From Jacaranda mimosifolia (Eukaryota; Streptophyta; Magnoliopsida; Lamiales; Bignoniaceae): a DNA stretch of 64,000 bases. Below, piece by piece: positions 1 to 11,979 of the stretch. A program made the translations under genes and the position numbers. The stretch lies in NCBI GenBank assembly GCA_018894105.1, contig CM032120.1, positions 30,588,710 through 30,652,709 of the forward strand. Reading direction: 5' to 3'. A model generated the notes under the pieces. That model had not been told where the DNA came from. It was given only the letters and a program-made list of their open reading frames with translations, and searched no databases. Every line of letters starts with the position of its first letter. Positions within the stretch are counted from its first letter, which is position 1.

Positions 1-636
1 TTGAGCTCTATCTCATTAAGCTCATCTCAAACTCCTGTTTCATTTTCTCAGCAAACTCTTAACAAAGTAGATCATTAGTAGCACCAAAAATAATATCATC
101 AACATAAATTTGAATAATGAGAGAACCATTTCTTGGTGCTTAGTAAACAATGTGGTATCTAAGATTCCAATAGAAAACCCATTGTTTATAAGAAAATTAC
201 TCAATTGATCATATCAAGCCCTAGGAGCTTGTTTTAGTCCATATAAAGCTTTTGTCAACCTAAAAACATTATGAGGAAATTTTTTATTTTCAAAATCGGG
301 GGGTTGCTCAACGTAAACTTCTTCTTTTATGAATTCATTTAGAAAAGCACTTTTTACTTCCACTTGATAGAGCATAAACTTTTTATGAGATGCAAAGACA
401 AGAAGCATTCTAATTGATTTTAACCTTACAACTAGAGCAAATGTTTCATCGTAGTCAATGCTTACTTCCTGACTGTAGCCTTTTGCTACCAGTCTAGCTT
501 TATTTCTGGTAACTTTACCGATTTCATCTAACTTATTTGTAAACACCCACTTGGTGCCAACGACTGAATGGTCTGATGGTTGTTTTGCCAAGTTCCAGAC
601 TTCATTCTTTTTAAATTGAGCCAATTCTTCCTTCAT
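1..636 (-). pseudogene. copia reverse transcriptase, 5' part, frameshifted
   Basis: The 140-residue open stretch at 214-636 has copia RT hallmarks: GTKWVFTNKLDE near the start, then KARLVAKGYSQ, a DYDETFA motif, QVEVKSAFLNE and ALYGLKQAPRA. In the family the palm aspartate is in DVKSAFL; here that position reads EVKSAFL, so this catalytic acid is shifted from Asp to Glu. Beyond 213 the frame breaks. A YVDDI catalytic box is still readable in another frame at about 80-110, so RT continues to the window edge. The enzyme would copy element RNA into DNA inside Gag particles. It is not functional as it stands. Confidence 0.85.
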
Positions 637-883
637 TGCTTCAATTCAGAATGGATCTTTTAGTGCCTCTTTGACATCTTTAGGTTCAATCATTGAAATC
701 AGAGCACAGTTTGATTCATTTGGTGGAGCTTGTCTGGCTTTGTATCCAGTAATTATTCTAGCTTGAGGATCTCCAATGATTTTGTCAGTAGGGTGACTGG
801 AAGCATGTTTAAACTTTCTGGCTCTTTGTTCAGATTTTTCTACTGATTTATTGGAATCAGGTTTGTCAGTGGGATTTGTTTCC

Positions 884-2066
884 TTAGATGATTTTGGTTC
901 CCCTTGTTGTTGATGGCTCTAGGTCCAAAATCTTGACTGGTTCTTCGAATCCTGCAATTTCTTCGCTCAAGATTTCCTTAGCATAAGATGGGTTAGTTTC
1001 ATCAAATGCGACATGCTTGATTTCTTGAACCATTCTTTTCCTTTTATTAAATACACGATAGGATTTACTATGCATTGAGTAACCAACAAAGATAGCTTAA
1101 TCAACTTTGGAATCAAGCTTTGTCAAATAATCTCTATCATTTAGAATGTAACATTTACAAACAAAGACACGGTAATAAGAAATGTTTAGAACTTTACTGT
1201 GCAACAATTCATATGGGGTTTTTCTCAAAAGTGGTCCAAAAAAACATGATTTGACACATAACAAGCCATATTTACAGCTTCACCGCAAAAGAATTTTGGA
1301 AGATCATATTCATTAAGTATGGTTCTAGCAACTTCTTGTAAAATCCGATTTTTCCTTCCAATCACCCCATTTTGTAAAATCCGATGTAACCATATTTTTC
1401 ACAAAACAAAGTAAAGTTTATTTCATCAAACGCAGTTCCAAGGCCACTTTGAATATTCTTAATGAAATAACCCTTTTCATTTTGAAGCCTTTTAGTGAGT
1501 GGAATGAAAGCATTTAGAGCATCATTTTTATGAGCAAGGAATAGAACCCACATAAAATGAGTACAATCATCTACTATGATAAACACATATCTTTTACCTC
1601 CAAGGAAAGCAATTTTCATACGTCCGATTAGGTTAATGTGTAGAAGTTTCAGTGGCTTGGAAGTTGTGACCTCATTTGGTTTGAAAGATGTTCGGATTTG
1701 CTTCCCCTTTTGGCATGCATCACATATCCTGTCCTTTGAGAAGTTTAATTTTAATACCCCTTCGACAAGATATGTCTTTGTGAGACAAGATATAAGCTCC
1801 ATGTCTATGTGACCTAATCTTCTATGCCATTTCCAGCATTCTTCATCTGAAATAGCTAAAAACTCCATATTTTGATAGGTTAAATCATCAAGGGTTATAC
1901 AATAAACATTTCCATTCCTAGTACCAGTTTGCTTACCAATGGTAACTTTACCTATTATGCCTCCTTTTGTGTTGTCTGCATAAAAAACATTTTTTGCAGA
2001 ACAATTGTTAAGCTTAAGGAACATTGACGCATCCCCCGTTGTATATCTGGAACATCTGCTATCCAA
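884..2066 (-). pseudogene. copia integrase with GAG-pre-integrase zinc domain, degenerate
   Basis: The 234-residue stretch at 1362-2066 begins with a GAG-pre-integrase region: WHRRLGHI supplies the histidines and CDACQKGK the cysteines of the HHCC zinc site. The integrase core follows. The first catalytic Asp, normally in HxDLxGP, reads HINLIG, and the second, normally in SDxGxEF, reads SGLGTAF, so both are lost. The family's C-terminal linker continues at 884-1075 (KAYGYS-type region, FDETNPS). The domain would insert the cDNA into the host genome. Substituted catalytic residues plus stops make this copy inactive. Confidence 0.85.
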
Positions 2067-2115
2067 GTACCATTTTTTATTTCAAGAATATTCCTTGGCA
2101 TGAACCTATAATAGA

Positions 2116-3789
2116 TCAATTTGTTTTAGGTCCCCAAACTATATTAGGTCTTTCATGGTTAGTAGTAGATAATTTTATTACCCAAATAAACTTGGTGCCA
2201 ATGAATTTCTCAATTAGACATTTATAATTGACATGGCCACATCTACCACAAGTAAAGCAGGTTTTTTGAATTGGTTTGAAATTTATTCTGGAAGTTGTTG
2301 AAATTGGTTTGGTATATTTTTTATTCATGCGGTTTCTAAATTTCTGACCCCTTTTATTATGTAAATGTGGCATATGTGCGTGTTTAACACTTGTGAAACA
2401 TTCACTTATATCATCCTCAATATGCAAGCATTCTTCAACAATCATTTTTCCTTTGATTTTACGACTTATATTTTCAATTTATTTCTTTAAAGAATTATTC
2501 TCTTTAGTGAGCCAATCATTCATTTCCTTTTTGCATTAAGCATCAAGGGTCTCTTTTTTTTAGCCATTTGCATTTTAAATTTATCTTTGTGAGCCCTATC
2601 CAATTCTTCCTGCAAATAATCCACTTTTTCTTGCAAAGCTTTATTTTCATCAACAAGCATTCTGACACGAATTTCATAAAGTTTAAGCAATTTTTCCACA
2701 TCCTCATCAATGTCAATTTTGTCACTGGAATCATAATCAGAACATGAAGAGGTACTTACCTGATTTACCATGAAGTAATTCTTTTCATTGTTAAATTGTT
2801 TGCCATCAGATTCATCCCATGTGGTTGCCATCCCCTTAGCTTTGGCTTGTTTTGCATATTTTCTCAATCGGGGACAATCTGATTTTCTGTGTTCGATTTC
2901 ATTACATTCGTAGCAGCGAGGTGACTCGATATTTGGAGTTTTTGGATTGGTTCTTTTCAATTTTGATATGTTGTTCCGAAATTTCCTTTTGAGGTTCATT
3001 AGTTGCTTTAATCTTCGGGAAATCAGAATGATTTCATCATCAACCTGGTTCTCATCAAGATCTTCTTGAAGTTTCGAGTCGAAATCATGATCGGTATTAA
3101 AAGTAATATTCTTTTTTATTTTTGTTTTTGAACCTTCATCCTTATTTAGCGGTGTCATTCAATGGGATGTGAGAGATTCAATCAGTTCACCTATGGTCAT
3201 CCTGCTAAGATCAAGAGCTTCCTGAATAGCAGTGAATTTTGGCGTCCATTCCTTGGGAAGCGATCTAAGAACCTTCCGGACTTGTTCATCTTTGTTTATA
3301 GTTCTATCGAGTGCAAAAATATGATTTATAATTTCCATAAAACGTGCATACATCTGACTTATGGCCTCATTAGATTTCTTTTGGAACATTTCATATTTGT
3401 GAATGAGAAGAGCAATTCTCTCTTGTTCAACTTGACTGGTAACTTCGTGGATCACTTTCAACATTTGCTTTACTATAGCACATGTACTGACTCGGTTGTA
3501 TTCCTCTGTGGTAAGAGCACATGACAGAATTTTTGGCCCTCGCATTCATTGAGATGACTTTATTTGTCATCATTAGTAAATTCATGTCGCTCCTTTGGAA
3601 CCATCTGTCCATCAACTAATTTTGTTGGAACTATCGGCTCTTCACTGACCACATCCCATAAATCAAAATCCAAGGCATTTATGTATTCTTGTATCTGATT
3701 TTCCACGTAGCATAGTTGGAACCATCAAACAGTGAAGGCTAGTTGTGTGATTGCCCTTTTGCAAAGACATCAAAAGTATTAATAGCCAT
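2116..3789 (-). pseudogene. copia gag (UBN2-type capsid plus zinc knuckles), broken
   Basis: A start codon at 3789 (minus) opens a frame with the typical copia opening: a short leader, then FDGSNYATWK-like residues. It is interrupted by stops near 3740 and 3680. The capsid core is at 3159-3545 (VTSQVEQERIALL, ALRSLPKEW-like). A first zinc knuckle, CYECNEIEHRKSDCPR, follows in the 2520-3158 stretch, then a charged coiled-coil region (VEKLLKLYEIRVRMLVDE). A second CCHC knuckle, CFTCGRCGHVNYKC, lies in 2116-2445. Gag would form the particle and bind RNA. At least three frame breaks mean it cannot be made as one protein. Confidence 0.8.
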
Positions 3790-3834
3790 AAGATCTTTTA
3801 CTCTGGTAGTTACACCACAATATAGAGAACCAAT

Positions 3835-3846
3835 GCTCCGATGCCA
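3835..3846 (-). other. primer-binding site of the left copia element
   Basis: On the minus strand this reads TGGCATCGGAGC, two mismatches from TGGTATCAGAGC, the initiator tRNA-Met complement used by most plant copia elements. It sits directly between the LTR-like DNA and the gag start, as expected. Confidence 0.75.
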
Positions 3847-3849
3847 ATT

Positions 3850-5560
3850 ATAAGTAACAACAAGCCTAAGATGGGGGTGAATTAAGCTTAAGGGATTTTA
3901 ATGCAGTGGAAGTTCACCACTCAAAATGTTTTAGTCTTTCAAAAAGTGTTTAAGTCTTTTGCAGAAAAATAATTTTAGTTATTGACTGGAATTTGTAAGT
4001 ACCAATTAAGATACCAGTCAGACCAGTGATAAATAAAGCAAAAAAAGCAGAAGTAAATAGACACTAGTATTTATAGGGGTTCAACAAGCCTACATCCTCT
4101 ACCTAAGCTTTCACTTAGAATTTTGAACCTATCAAATTAATTAAGAATATAAGAATGTTTTAAAATTAAGAATAGTAATTTGACAGAATGAAAGTTTGAG
4201 AAACAGAAACACTTTAGCAGGGTTAAAAACTAGCTCTTCGCAAAAAGCTCCATCAGAATCCCAGACAGGATAAGGCAGATTCCAAAGCACTGTGAAACCA
4301 GCTGCTTGTGAATAGGCCTAGGGAAACTTCTATTAGATTCACTTGCATAACCTCTGTGGACTGATCCACAAGTTGCTGTCACTTTGTACATTAAACTCTA
4401 GTCTCTTCTTCCAGACCGAAACCAAGAACACAGCAGAAGATTCCAGACAGTATCGTCTTACTGGTTTCTTCACCTAGAGGTTCTTAGAGCAACCAAGTAC
4501 AGATTTATTCTCTTCACGAGTCCCTCGAGAGCAGGTACGACTCCCGTCCCCTCTTCACCTCTAGGTCCTTCAAGACACAAACTGCCTTATCCTCGTCTCT
4601 CCAAGGTCCGTCGAAGGCAAGCTCCACGTGACCTTCTTCACCACAAGGCCCCTTGAAAACACATGTAGAGTAAGGAGTTAGCAACACTTAACCAAAAAAC
4701 ATATATGAGAGTATCACACAACTCCTCAAGATGCTTAACAAAGTTCACTCCCCCCTTAATTACAAACTCAATTAATGATGTAGCAAAACTGGTCTTCTTT
4801 CCTATTAAATGAAGATATGAATTTTAAGCTAGAATACTTAAGTGGTCATATTAAATAAGGAAAGTTAATTCCAGCACATTCTGACAGATTCCGGCAGATA
4901 AATAAGGAAAGAATAATTTAAAATAATTATGGCATCTAAATTAGACAAATATATTTAGTAAGCCAGAGATGCAAGATTTAGAGCTAAGAAGAACAGACTT
5001 TTCTCGTATGAAAGCTATGAGAATCAATCTAGATGATCTCCATGAAAAAAATAAGTCAGGATCTAGTTATTTATGGAAAGCAGATTCCAGATGAGATTTA
5101 TAAATTCTCTGTAAATTATTTGAAGATAATTTAATATGCCCATGCAGAAAAATGCTCTTTCCTTAAATCATTAAAAGGTTATCAATTTGGAAGATGATAA
5201 TAGAAAAAGGTAAGAAGCCATTAGTCAATCATTCCATATATTACATTCTCTTACTCTTGCCATGATGAGCACATATTTAAATTTAAGATCAACAACATGA
5301 TTTTTCTTTCATAAATAAAAGATGTGACGTGCTCAATCAAATATAAAGACATGCTGTCGAAATCAATATAAGGGAAGATAAGTTCCAAACAGTATAAGAT
5401 AATTTTTGGACAACATAAGGTAAGTTCCAGTAGATTTTTGGGAATAATTCATATTAATCATGCAACAAATATTGTCATAATCAAAACTTTGAAAGTTATG
5501 CAAAATCATCTAAGAGTTAGCACAAAGAGTGTACCGAACCTTCTTAAACTATAATTCAAT
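3850..5560 (-). repeat. LTR-like region of the left copia element (outer boundary uncertain)
   Basis: This gene-free stretch follows the PBS. Its first bases (around 3850-3900, with GATGGGGGTGAATTAAG) resemble the terminus of SIRE-type LTRs. The motif GATTCCAG or TTCCGGCAG recurs through it. No protein frame of note exists. Without the second LTR, the length and the far end are inferred. Confidence 0.45.
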
Positions 5561-5704
5561 ACTAGAAAGAATGTTGAAATGCTTTTTTATATATGTTGCT
5601 TGAATGAATGAAATGCCAGACTCTAGCTACTTATTATAATTGGTGAAAAGATGCATCTTAAGTGGACTTATTTATTGACATGATTGTTGGTGATCAGATG
5701 TACA

Positions 5705-6523
5705 TAGGGGTAAGCAAAATTATCCATTAACCAAAAAAATCGATTAACAGACCGAACCGAAATCGAATTCACTAAACCATTGGACTTGATTTTTGGTTTG
5801 GTTATGATTAATTTTTTATAAATTTTCGGTTAACGGTGTGGTTTAGTTAATTTTTATAAAAAATCAATCAAAAATCGATTTGATCGAATTTTAATAAATT
5901 CTCAACCATTGCGGGTTGCTCGGGCTTTCCTTTACAAATTATATAATTGTAAGGAGAAGCATATGAGGACTAAAAATAACGAGGAGTAACTTTAAATTTA
6001 CGAAGTTCAGGTTGTATTATTACTGAATTATTTACTAGGAAACTACTTATGCAGATAAGTTCTCAGCTAAATAAAATTTTAATTTTTGGATTAAGTCCAT
6101 TCAATTCTAAATTTTTCTTACTATATTCTAATTAAAAGTTTTTCCAAAGTTCTCTAGAAACTTGCCAAGTAGGGGTAGGGGAATGACAATTTTTAAATAT
6201 TCAATTTATTATTACTTGTTTTATTGTATTGAAAGTTCTTTGCTATGATTATGAAAATAATTAGACTGCTTGTTTTTGCTTGAATTGCAATAATTAAGTT
6301 TCTATTTCAATTATAATATTATGTTGTTGAATAATAATATTGAAAAAAAATCAAATAAAAAGTTGGTCAATTGATAAATTATCCAAACCAAACCAATTTT
6401 TTTTGATTAATTTCATCGGTACCGAAAAATTCGATATGATAAACAGTTAATAATTTTCATATATTTTCGGTAAATTAACTGATCGATTCGATCAATTAAT
6501 TTATCAAACTAACTGATGCCCTC
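5705..6523. mobile_element. hAT-like non-autonomous element
   Basis: It starts TAGGGGTAAGCAAAATTATC and ends with ...AACTGATGCCCTC, so the ends are weakly inverted (TAGGGG / GAGGGC). Both subterminal zones are full of CGATTAACC, CGGTTAA and TCGATCAATTAA motifs, as in this window's other short hAT-like elements. No coding sequence is present. A clear 8-bp duplication was not found; GATGTACA on the left and AATGTATA slightly beyond the right end are only similar. Confidence 0.5.
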
Positions 6524-6876
6524 CGTTAAATGTATATCTGAAGTGGCTGCAGCTAATAAGATGTGACACTTGAGGTGGCGGGTAGGAGGCGCCTCCTCGC
6601 TAAAAGCTGTAGGAGGCGCCTCCTCTCTAAAAGCCTGTTTAGACATTTCTATAGGCCGTCATGTGTCACAATAGCAATACTCGAAGAAAGGAGAAAAAAA
6701 AGAAAATGAATTCTTAGTTAATTATGTCCCAAAATACATTTATTCAAGCCCAAGCCTAATCGGGTCGGCCGGGCGGCATGCAATTGTGCACTTCAAACCA
6801 AACTTAGCAGTACTTAAGTCCTTTGCCAAACTCAAATCTCTCTCCATGGCTTTATTAATTAGTTTAGTTAGTAGTC
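6524..6876. other. gene-free stretch with a duplicated palindrome
   Basis: No open frame or element signature covers this stretch. The only structure is the pair of identical 14-bp palindromes at 6584-6597 and 6611-6624, listed separately. Confidence 0.5.
6584..6624. repeat. two copies of a perfect 14-bp GC-rich palindrome
   Basis: AGGAGGCGCCTCCT occurs at 6584-6597 and again at 6611-6624, a 27-bp period. Each is followed by a closely similar spacer (CGCTAAAAGC / CTCTAAAAGC). Each palindrome could form a hairpin or bind a dimeric protein. GC-rich palindromes stand out in this AT-rich setting. Function unknown. Confidence 0.8.
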
Positions 6877-7928
6877 CACTTCCAATATGTGATGAGAACT
6901 TTACCCTTACTTAAAAAGTATTGAATTTTAGTGACTGAATCTTAATGATTGTATATTAGTGATCGCACACTATGAACAATCGATCAGTGATTGATCCTCA
7001 TATAATTTTAAAAAAATATCTTAGTTACCATTCAATGACCGCATCAGTAACCACTTTTAGATAGTCACTGATTTATGATTGAATTTCATCTTAGTCACTG
7101 TTTCGGTCACTAATTAATAACATGGCTTTTTTTTTCTTTCTCCAATCACTGATATTAGTGATCACATAAACCAGTCACTAGTCCGGTCATTAATTTATGA
7201 TCAAATTTTCTTTTGATTATTGATGCAATCAATAATTAGTGATTGCATTTTCTGATGAATAATCAGTCATAAATATAATTTTTATTTTTTTATATATTAT
7301 TGTAATATGAAGAATAAAATTTATATAATACTTATATAAGTAATAAATATCGTATTTGTTTAGATACATATATAAATATAATTTTATATATATTTATGTA
7401 TTTTTAGAGATAATAATATGTATATATAACTAAAAATCATATAAACATATCTAGTTATATATATTTGTGTAGATTTATATATTTTAGTGATAAAGATATC
7501 TGTAGATATATGTGTAAAAATATATAAATATATATAATTTTACACATAAATATATAATTGTAAAATATTTCTATATTATGTTTATATAATTGAACATTTT
7601 GAAGTGCATGTATCGATACATAAAGAAATAAAATAAGAATAATATTCTTATACAAAGAAAGAATGTGAGAATTAATTAATATATATACATATTAATAATA
7701 TATATTATGTACATTTATTACGAGTAAATATATATACCAAATTTATAATATTATATACTAGTGTATTCATTATTGTATACATGTATTACTATATATATAT
7801 ATATTAGTGACCACTTATTCACCAACACTAATTAGTGTCGAAGGTTTTTTGACCAACCCAAGCGATCATTAAATCATTACTAAAATCATCAGCAATCGAT
7901 TTTTAGTTATTTAGTAGTTCTTGGAGTG
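6877..7928. mobile_element. probable non-autonomous CACTA-like element
   Basis: Both flanks of this AT-rich stretch are crowded with short motifs of the type AGTGACC, AGTGATC, GTCACT and GGTCATTA in both orientations. This is the subterminal repeat pattern of plant CACTA (En/Spm) transposons. The left edge reads CACTTCCAATA and the right edge TTCTTGGAGTG, both degenerate relatives of the CACTACAAGAAAA-type terminus. The flanking triplets GTC and CTC do not match well. The centre is TA-rich and non-coding. The assignment rests on the repeat pattern and is moderate at best. Confidence 0.42.
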
Positions 7929-8768
7929 CTCACTGATACCCTTTTTTGGGTAGTGACTTTCCAATCATTTCCATTTCCAAGACATAAGGCAACTTTAAAT
8001 GGTATAGAATGCATGGTTTTATCGTTTATGTTCATAGCATTCAACATCTTATCCATTAATATTCCAAGTGCATTAAAGACGGATTTAATTATGTGAAGTG
8101 TCAAAACCGTTTAGTTATCAATCAAGGCTTTATGATAGCAACTCAACTCAACTTGAATCTTTTATCTTTTTATTAAAGAAAAAATAAAAAAGAAAAAGCA
8201 AACATCGTCATTTTGAAAGCAATAATCATTATAATTAAAAAGAAGATAATATTAATTCCTCTTAAATCTGCGAATGATAAGTCTTTTTCGAGAAAACAAC
8301 AGAGTGAAAGTGATTGAGTTAAAGACATTAAAAGAGGATGGGTTATATTATTAGACATGGAAAAAGGTACACACTGATGGGTGCCTCTAAGGTTCTTAAC
8401 ACCACTTCTTTTAATTAAGTAAGCTAATCTTAGTTTAAGTCCTTTATTAGTTAATAAATAAAGAACACTTGAAAAGCTCAACATTCTTTTTGTAGAGAAT
8501 GTTGATAAAATATTTGCCATTCTAACATGAAAGAATCAATTTCACGAGATATTATTTCATCTACATTCATGATGTGACATCTTTTAATTTCTTATAAAAG
8601 TGTCTCTTTCTCTTAATCAAAAATTTGCGATTCAAACATAAAAGAATGAATTTTACGAGGTATTATTTCGTCGACATTCATGATTTGAGATTTTTTTTTT
8701 CTTATAAAAATGTCTCAACGGGTAAGACAAAGGAAACTTATAAATTGCCTTCAATTTTTTTATGTGGT
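7929..8768. other. AT-rich stretch without a supportable gene; two-copy repeat
   Basis: No recognisable gene. Bases 8524-8606 and 8635-8717 are a degenerate tandem pair with a 111-bp offset, sharing GAAT(C/G)AATTT(C/T)ACGAG, CATTCATGAT and a CTTATAAAA-TGTCTC end. A 115-residue minus-strand frame at 8173-8520 has no domain and looks like chance. Confidence 0.5.
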
Positions 8769-9922
8769 GATTGGTATATAGGAATGGAAGTAGGTGGGAA
8801 TGTAATGATTTGAGGAATGGAATAAACATAAGAAGGGAATTGTCATGGTATAATTTATCTTATATTTGGTATATACAAGGAATGAGAAAGGAATGGAATT
8901 GTCATTTATTGCTTGATTTCATTCAAATGATTGGTAATTAGCAGTGACCAGTAGAAATAGAATGAAACTTTCTAAATGATCAAATTACCTTTTTGTAAAA
9001 AAATTATAAAAAAAAAAATTTTAGTAAATATTTTTATACATTATTGTAAAAAGATTTTTTGAGATAAGTCTATAATTATGTAGTTTTAATATCACTTTTA
9101 ATGTTATTTGAATTCCATTAGCAGTAAATATATACATTTTATATCTTATCAACTATGTTATATATGTTACACATAAAAGTATAAACATAATTCCTTTAAA
9201 AATCAATATTTCTATAATTATAATTTGCAAACATTTTTGAAATTTTTGATAAAATATTATTAAAAAAATATAAAATATCTTATAACTAGAGTTTTTAATT
9301 TTTTTGTGATTAGGCTTGAACACCGTTATTGTACTTCTTATATCTTTAATTTGAAAAGTTGTTGATAAAAGCCACGACTCTTCATTTATTGGCTTTGTAT
9401 ATATTTTTCAATCATTCAAAGATATGCGGATATAATTAACATCTTAAAATATATATATATATATATATTTCCATTAGAGGTACGAACCAAGTCGATGTGC
9501 TTCTACTTTTTTATTACCAAAATTGAGAGACACATAATTATTCTTATTTTTATTATTTATTATTTATTATTTTGATAATAATTTATAATAATTTAATATT
9601 TTTATAATATTACAAAAAATATATGAGTAAGATATATAATTGAATAAAAATGATTGGCAATCAAATAAGGTGGAGCATAATATTAAACATTTATAAAGTG
9701 ATTTTTCTTTTAAATTTAAAAGTTTTTTGTTAAACTTTGGAGAGTAATTTTGTCAAAAAAAATATAGGTTCATTGTCGATGGATTCCGAATGATTAAACC
9801 CATGGGGAAGGAGGGAATAACTAAACTCATATCTTTGTGAAGGGGGATTCTCATATTTAAATTATACCAAGTATGAATTTAGGAATACTCATTCTATTTC
9901 CACCTCATTCCTGCATACAATC
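8769..9922. mobile_element. terminal-inverted-repeat DNA element, non-coding
   Basis: The left end GATTGGTATATAGGAATGG, followed by AGTAGGTGGGAATG, is mirrored on the right. The reverse complement of 9890-9922 reads GATTGTATGCAGGAATGAGG, followed by TGGAAATAGAATG. The ends are imperfect inverted repeats over about 35 bp with extra GGAATG-type motifs inside. The interior is AT-rich without coding capacity. No target duplication was found, so the superfamily is open. Confidence 0.45.
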
Positions 9923-10523
9923 ATCCCATTATTCTTTTTATATTAGACAAGATTTATAATCACTATAAAATCCTCAATCAAGGAATTTAAGAAAAGGTAT
10001 ATGATCTTTGTTTCTGCAATAGTTGTTGCCATTTGATAATGTTCAAATCCATCATCAAACATAGAAGACTCACCTCCTCAATTATTATATCACTAACTAT
10101 TGTGGTAGAAGTTGTGTCCTTATAAATAGACATTTCAAGGACTGGATGAATAATTTATAAATTGCTTTAAATATTTTTGGCTCTATATTCGTTTTCAATT
10201 ATGCAAGTATTCCAAGATCACATGGGCAGTGTTTCTTTAGTAAGAGCGAGATCAATCTATTGACTAATGTCGCTGTCAAGTTGAAAAAATGTATTTGAAA
10301 TTATAATAAAGATTGAATAGCTTGTTATTTACATATAATTCAATAAGTCTGATCTTATCAAGTAAAGTAGAAATTAATTACCTTCAAATTAACAGCTTAA
10401 TTAAAAAATTAAACTTGATTTATGAGGTAGTTGAACCAAGCTCATGCAATCTTCGGCCTAATTTATTTTAGTTTATTTATTTGGCCCACCCAACTTTTAA
10501 TTTGCTTAGGGCTCATTTGTCTA
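9923..10523. other. gene-free flank, nothing recognised
   Basis: AT-rich DNA without a domain-bearing frame, repeat or element end that I could recognise. Confidence 0.5.
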
Positions 10524-10921
10524 GGGCCTGTTCTTTTGGCTTCTCCCAAAAAAATTTCATTCTCTCACAACAATTACAAAATAGGTACATGTTCTTCAAT
10601 TCTTCTTTCAAAAAATAAAATTTCAATACCAAAAAAACCCTCACAAAACAATTCCAAAAAAATCCTACACCCTAATTTTAATCATTACAAATATATATAT
10701 AAAAAAATTACTTCCACCCTATAAATCCAACCAAAAAGCAACTGATTTGACATCAACAGTAAAGTTTGTCACCTCCCAAAACACAAAAGAACAAATAATT
10801 CATTTTTCATATTTTTTCAAAACAAAAAGAAACGCATGGCACATTCTCCAAATTTTTTTCCAAAAACCCATTCTCCCAAAATATTTTCTACAAAACACCC
10901 AAAAGCCAAAAGAACAGGCCC
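10524..10921. mobile_element. short TIR element (MITE) with near-perfect ends
   Basis: It begins GGGCCTGTTCTTTTGGCTT, and its last bases are the inverted counterpart AAAGCCAAAAGAACAGGCCC. The arms match for at least 17 bp, and the 398-bp interior is A-rich and non-coding. Termini starting GGGCCTGTT are common in plant TIR elements. The flanks (CTA before, GTA after) do not give a clear duplication, so the superfamily is undecided. Confidence 0.65.
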
Positions 10922-10990
10922 GTAGGTTTTGAGGTGTCTTGGGGAAATATTTTGGGGGAATGATTTTGGAAAGTGGAGGTTGGGGATTGT
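10830..10990. repeat. imperfect inverted repeat across the right end of the MITE
   Basis: The interior segment ending in CTCCCAAAATATTTTCTACA reappears inverted at about 10,930-10,975, just outside the MITE end (TGGGGAAATATTTTGGGGGA). The result is a long imperfect palindrome centred near 10,920. It may be a second, head-to-head relative of the same MITE, or a rearrangement. Confidence 0.55.
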
Positions 10991-11074
10991 GATAGTTGTT
11001 TGTTTGTATTTTAGGTGGTAAGTGGAGAATATTTTGGAGAAAATGATTTGTCTAGTAGTGTTTTGAGAGGGGAC

Positions 11075-11954
11075 TGTAGACATGTCAATTTTTGCCCAAT
11101 TGAAGAGTGGCATGTATAAAATAATATGCTAGTTTTTAATTCAAAATTTTCTATTTATCTTGGAATTTATTAAATTTAATTTCAAAAGATAAATAGTTAA
11201 TTTTAATTAATACTCTAGTATTTATTTTATAGTTAAATCAAATATTGATAAGTATCAAAAATAAAGTGTCTATGCATATGTACCAATCAAATTGAAGATA
11301 TTTGATACTATATCTTGATATTTGATATTATCTCTTCACACTTGATATTATTTCTTGATATTTGGTATTATCTTATCAAAGAGATAACTTTCAAAGAAGT
11401 TTAAGTCAATCTGGAAGTCTCCCATCAAGCATCTATATAAAGGGGGTTACAAAGGCTTATTCAACATACAACACAAATTCCAGCAAGTGAGAGGAACTTT
11501 GAAGGAGTCCAGCAATTCTCTCAATTAAATTCAAGGAGATCCACGACGTTCAAGGTATTCTTCATGGAGCTCATATATTTTGGCATTTGATTCGAGATTA
11601 AGGTGTAGAGCCCTCAAATGACGTTATCTTATTCAAATTAAATTGAAGGAGATCCACGATATTCAAGGTATTCTTCGCGGAGCTCATATATTTTGGCGTT
11701 TGATTCGAGATTAAGGTGCGAAGCCCTCGAATTTGTATTATTTCTTCAAATCAAATTTAAGGAGATCCACGACGTTCAAGGCATTCTTTGTAGAGCTCAT
11801 TAAATTCAAGATCATATTTGAAAGGGAAGAATTAGAGGATTAGATTAGAGATTGAATCCACAGTTGATTGATTTTAATTTTATTATATTTGTATGATTTT
11901 TCTTGTCTTGTAATTTTGTTTATTGTAGACAAAGAAATTTACGCTTATAAATTT
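11075..11954 (+). repeat. 5' LTR of the gag-only element
   Basis: It starts TGTAGACATGTC and ends just before the PBS-like TGGCATGCCCGGTGGGAC at 11,955. The exact 3' end is uncertain because no clean CA precedes the PBS. It contains a TATA box at 11,434 and three 113-bp tandem units, starting with AAGGAGATCC at 11,533, 11,646 and 11,759. Confidence 0.75.
11434..11441 (+). promoter_or_regulatory. LTR TATA box
   Basis: TATATAAA followed by GGGGG in the 5' LTR. The same context recurs at 15,623-15,630 in the 3' LTR. This is the likely core promoter of the element. Confidence 0.6.
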
Positions 11955-11972
11955 TGGCATGCCCGGTGGGAC
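11955..11972 (+). other. primer-binding-site-like sequence of the gag-only element
   Basis: TGGCATGCCCGGTGGGAC lies immediately after the LTR and before gag. It has the TGG start and the form of plant gypsy primer-binding sites. The tRNA was not identified. Confidence 0.6.
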
Positions 11973-11979
11973 TATCTCT

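Larger units (their letters stand above)
1..5560 (-). mobile_element. Ty1/copia LTR retrotransposon (SIRE-like), decayed, truncated by window edge
   Basis: Reading the minus strand from high to low coordinates, the order is LTR-like DNA, a primer-binding site, gag with zinc knuckles, integrase, then reverse transcriptase running off the left edge. Integrase before RT is the defining copia order. Every coding part carries stops or frameshifts, so the element is dead. The PBS edge near 3846 is firm. The outer edge of the right-hand LTR is not: I place it near 5560 because recurring GATTCCAG-like motifs fade there and a different repeat starts at 5705. The partner LTR lies outside the window, so insertion age cannot be estimated. 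The SIRE-like placement rests on the long LTR and the gag style and is inference. Confidence 0.8.

Noticed and set aside
8173..8520. 115-residue minus-strand frame with hydrophobic end
   Set aside because: No family resemblance, strong AT bias; compatible with chance.
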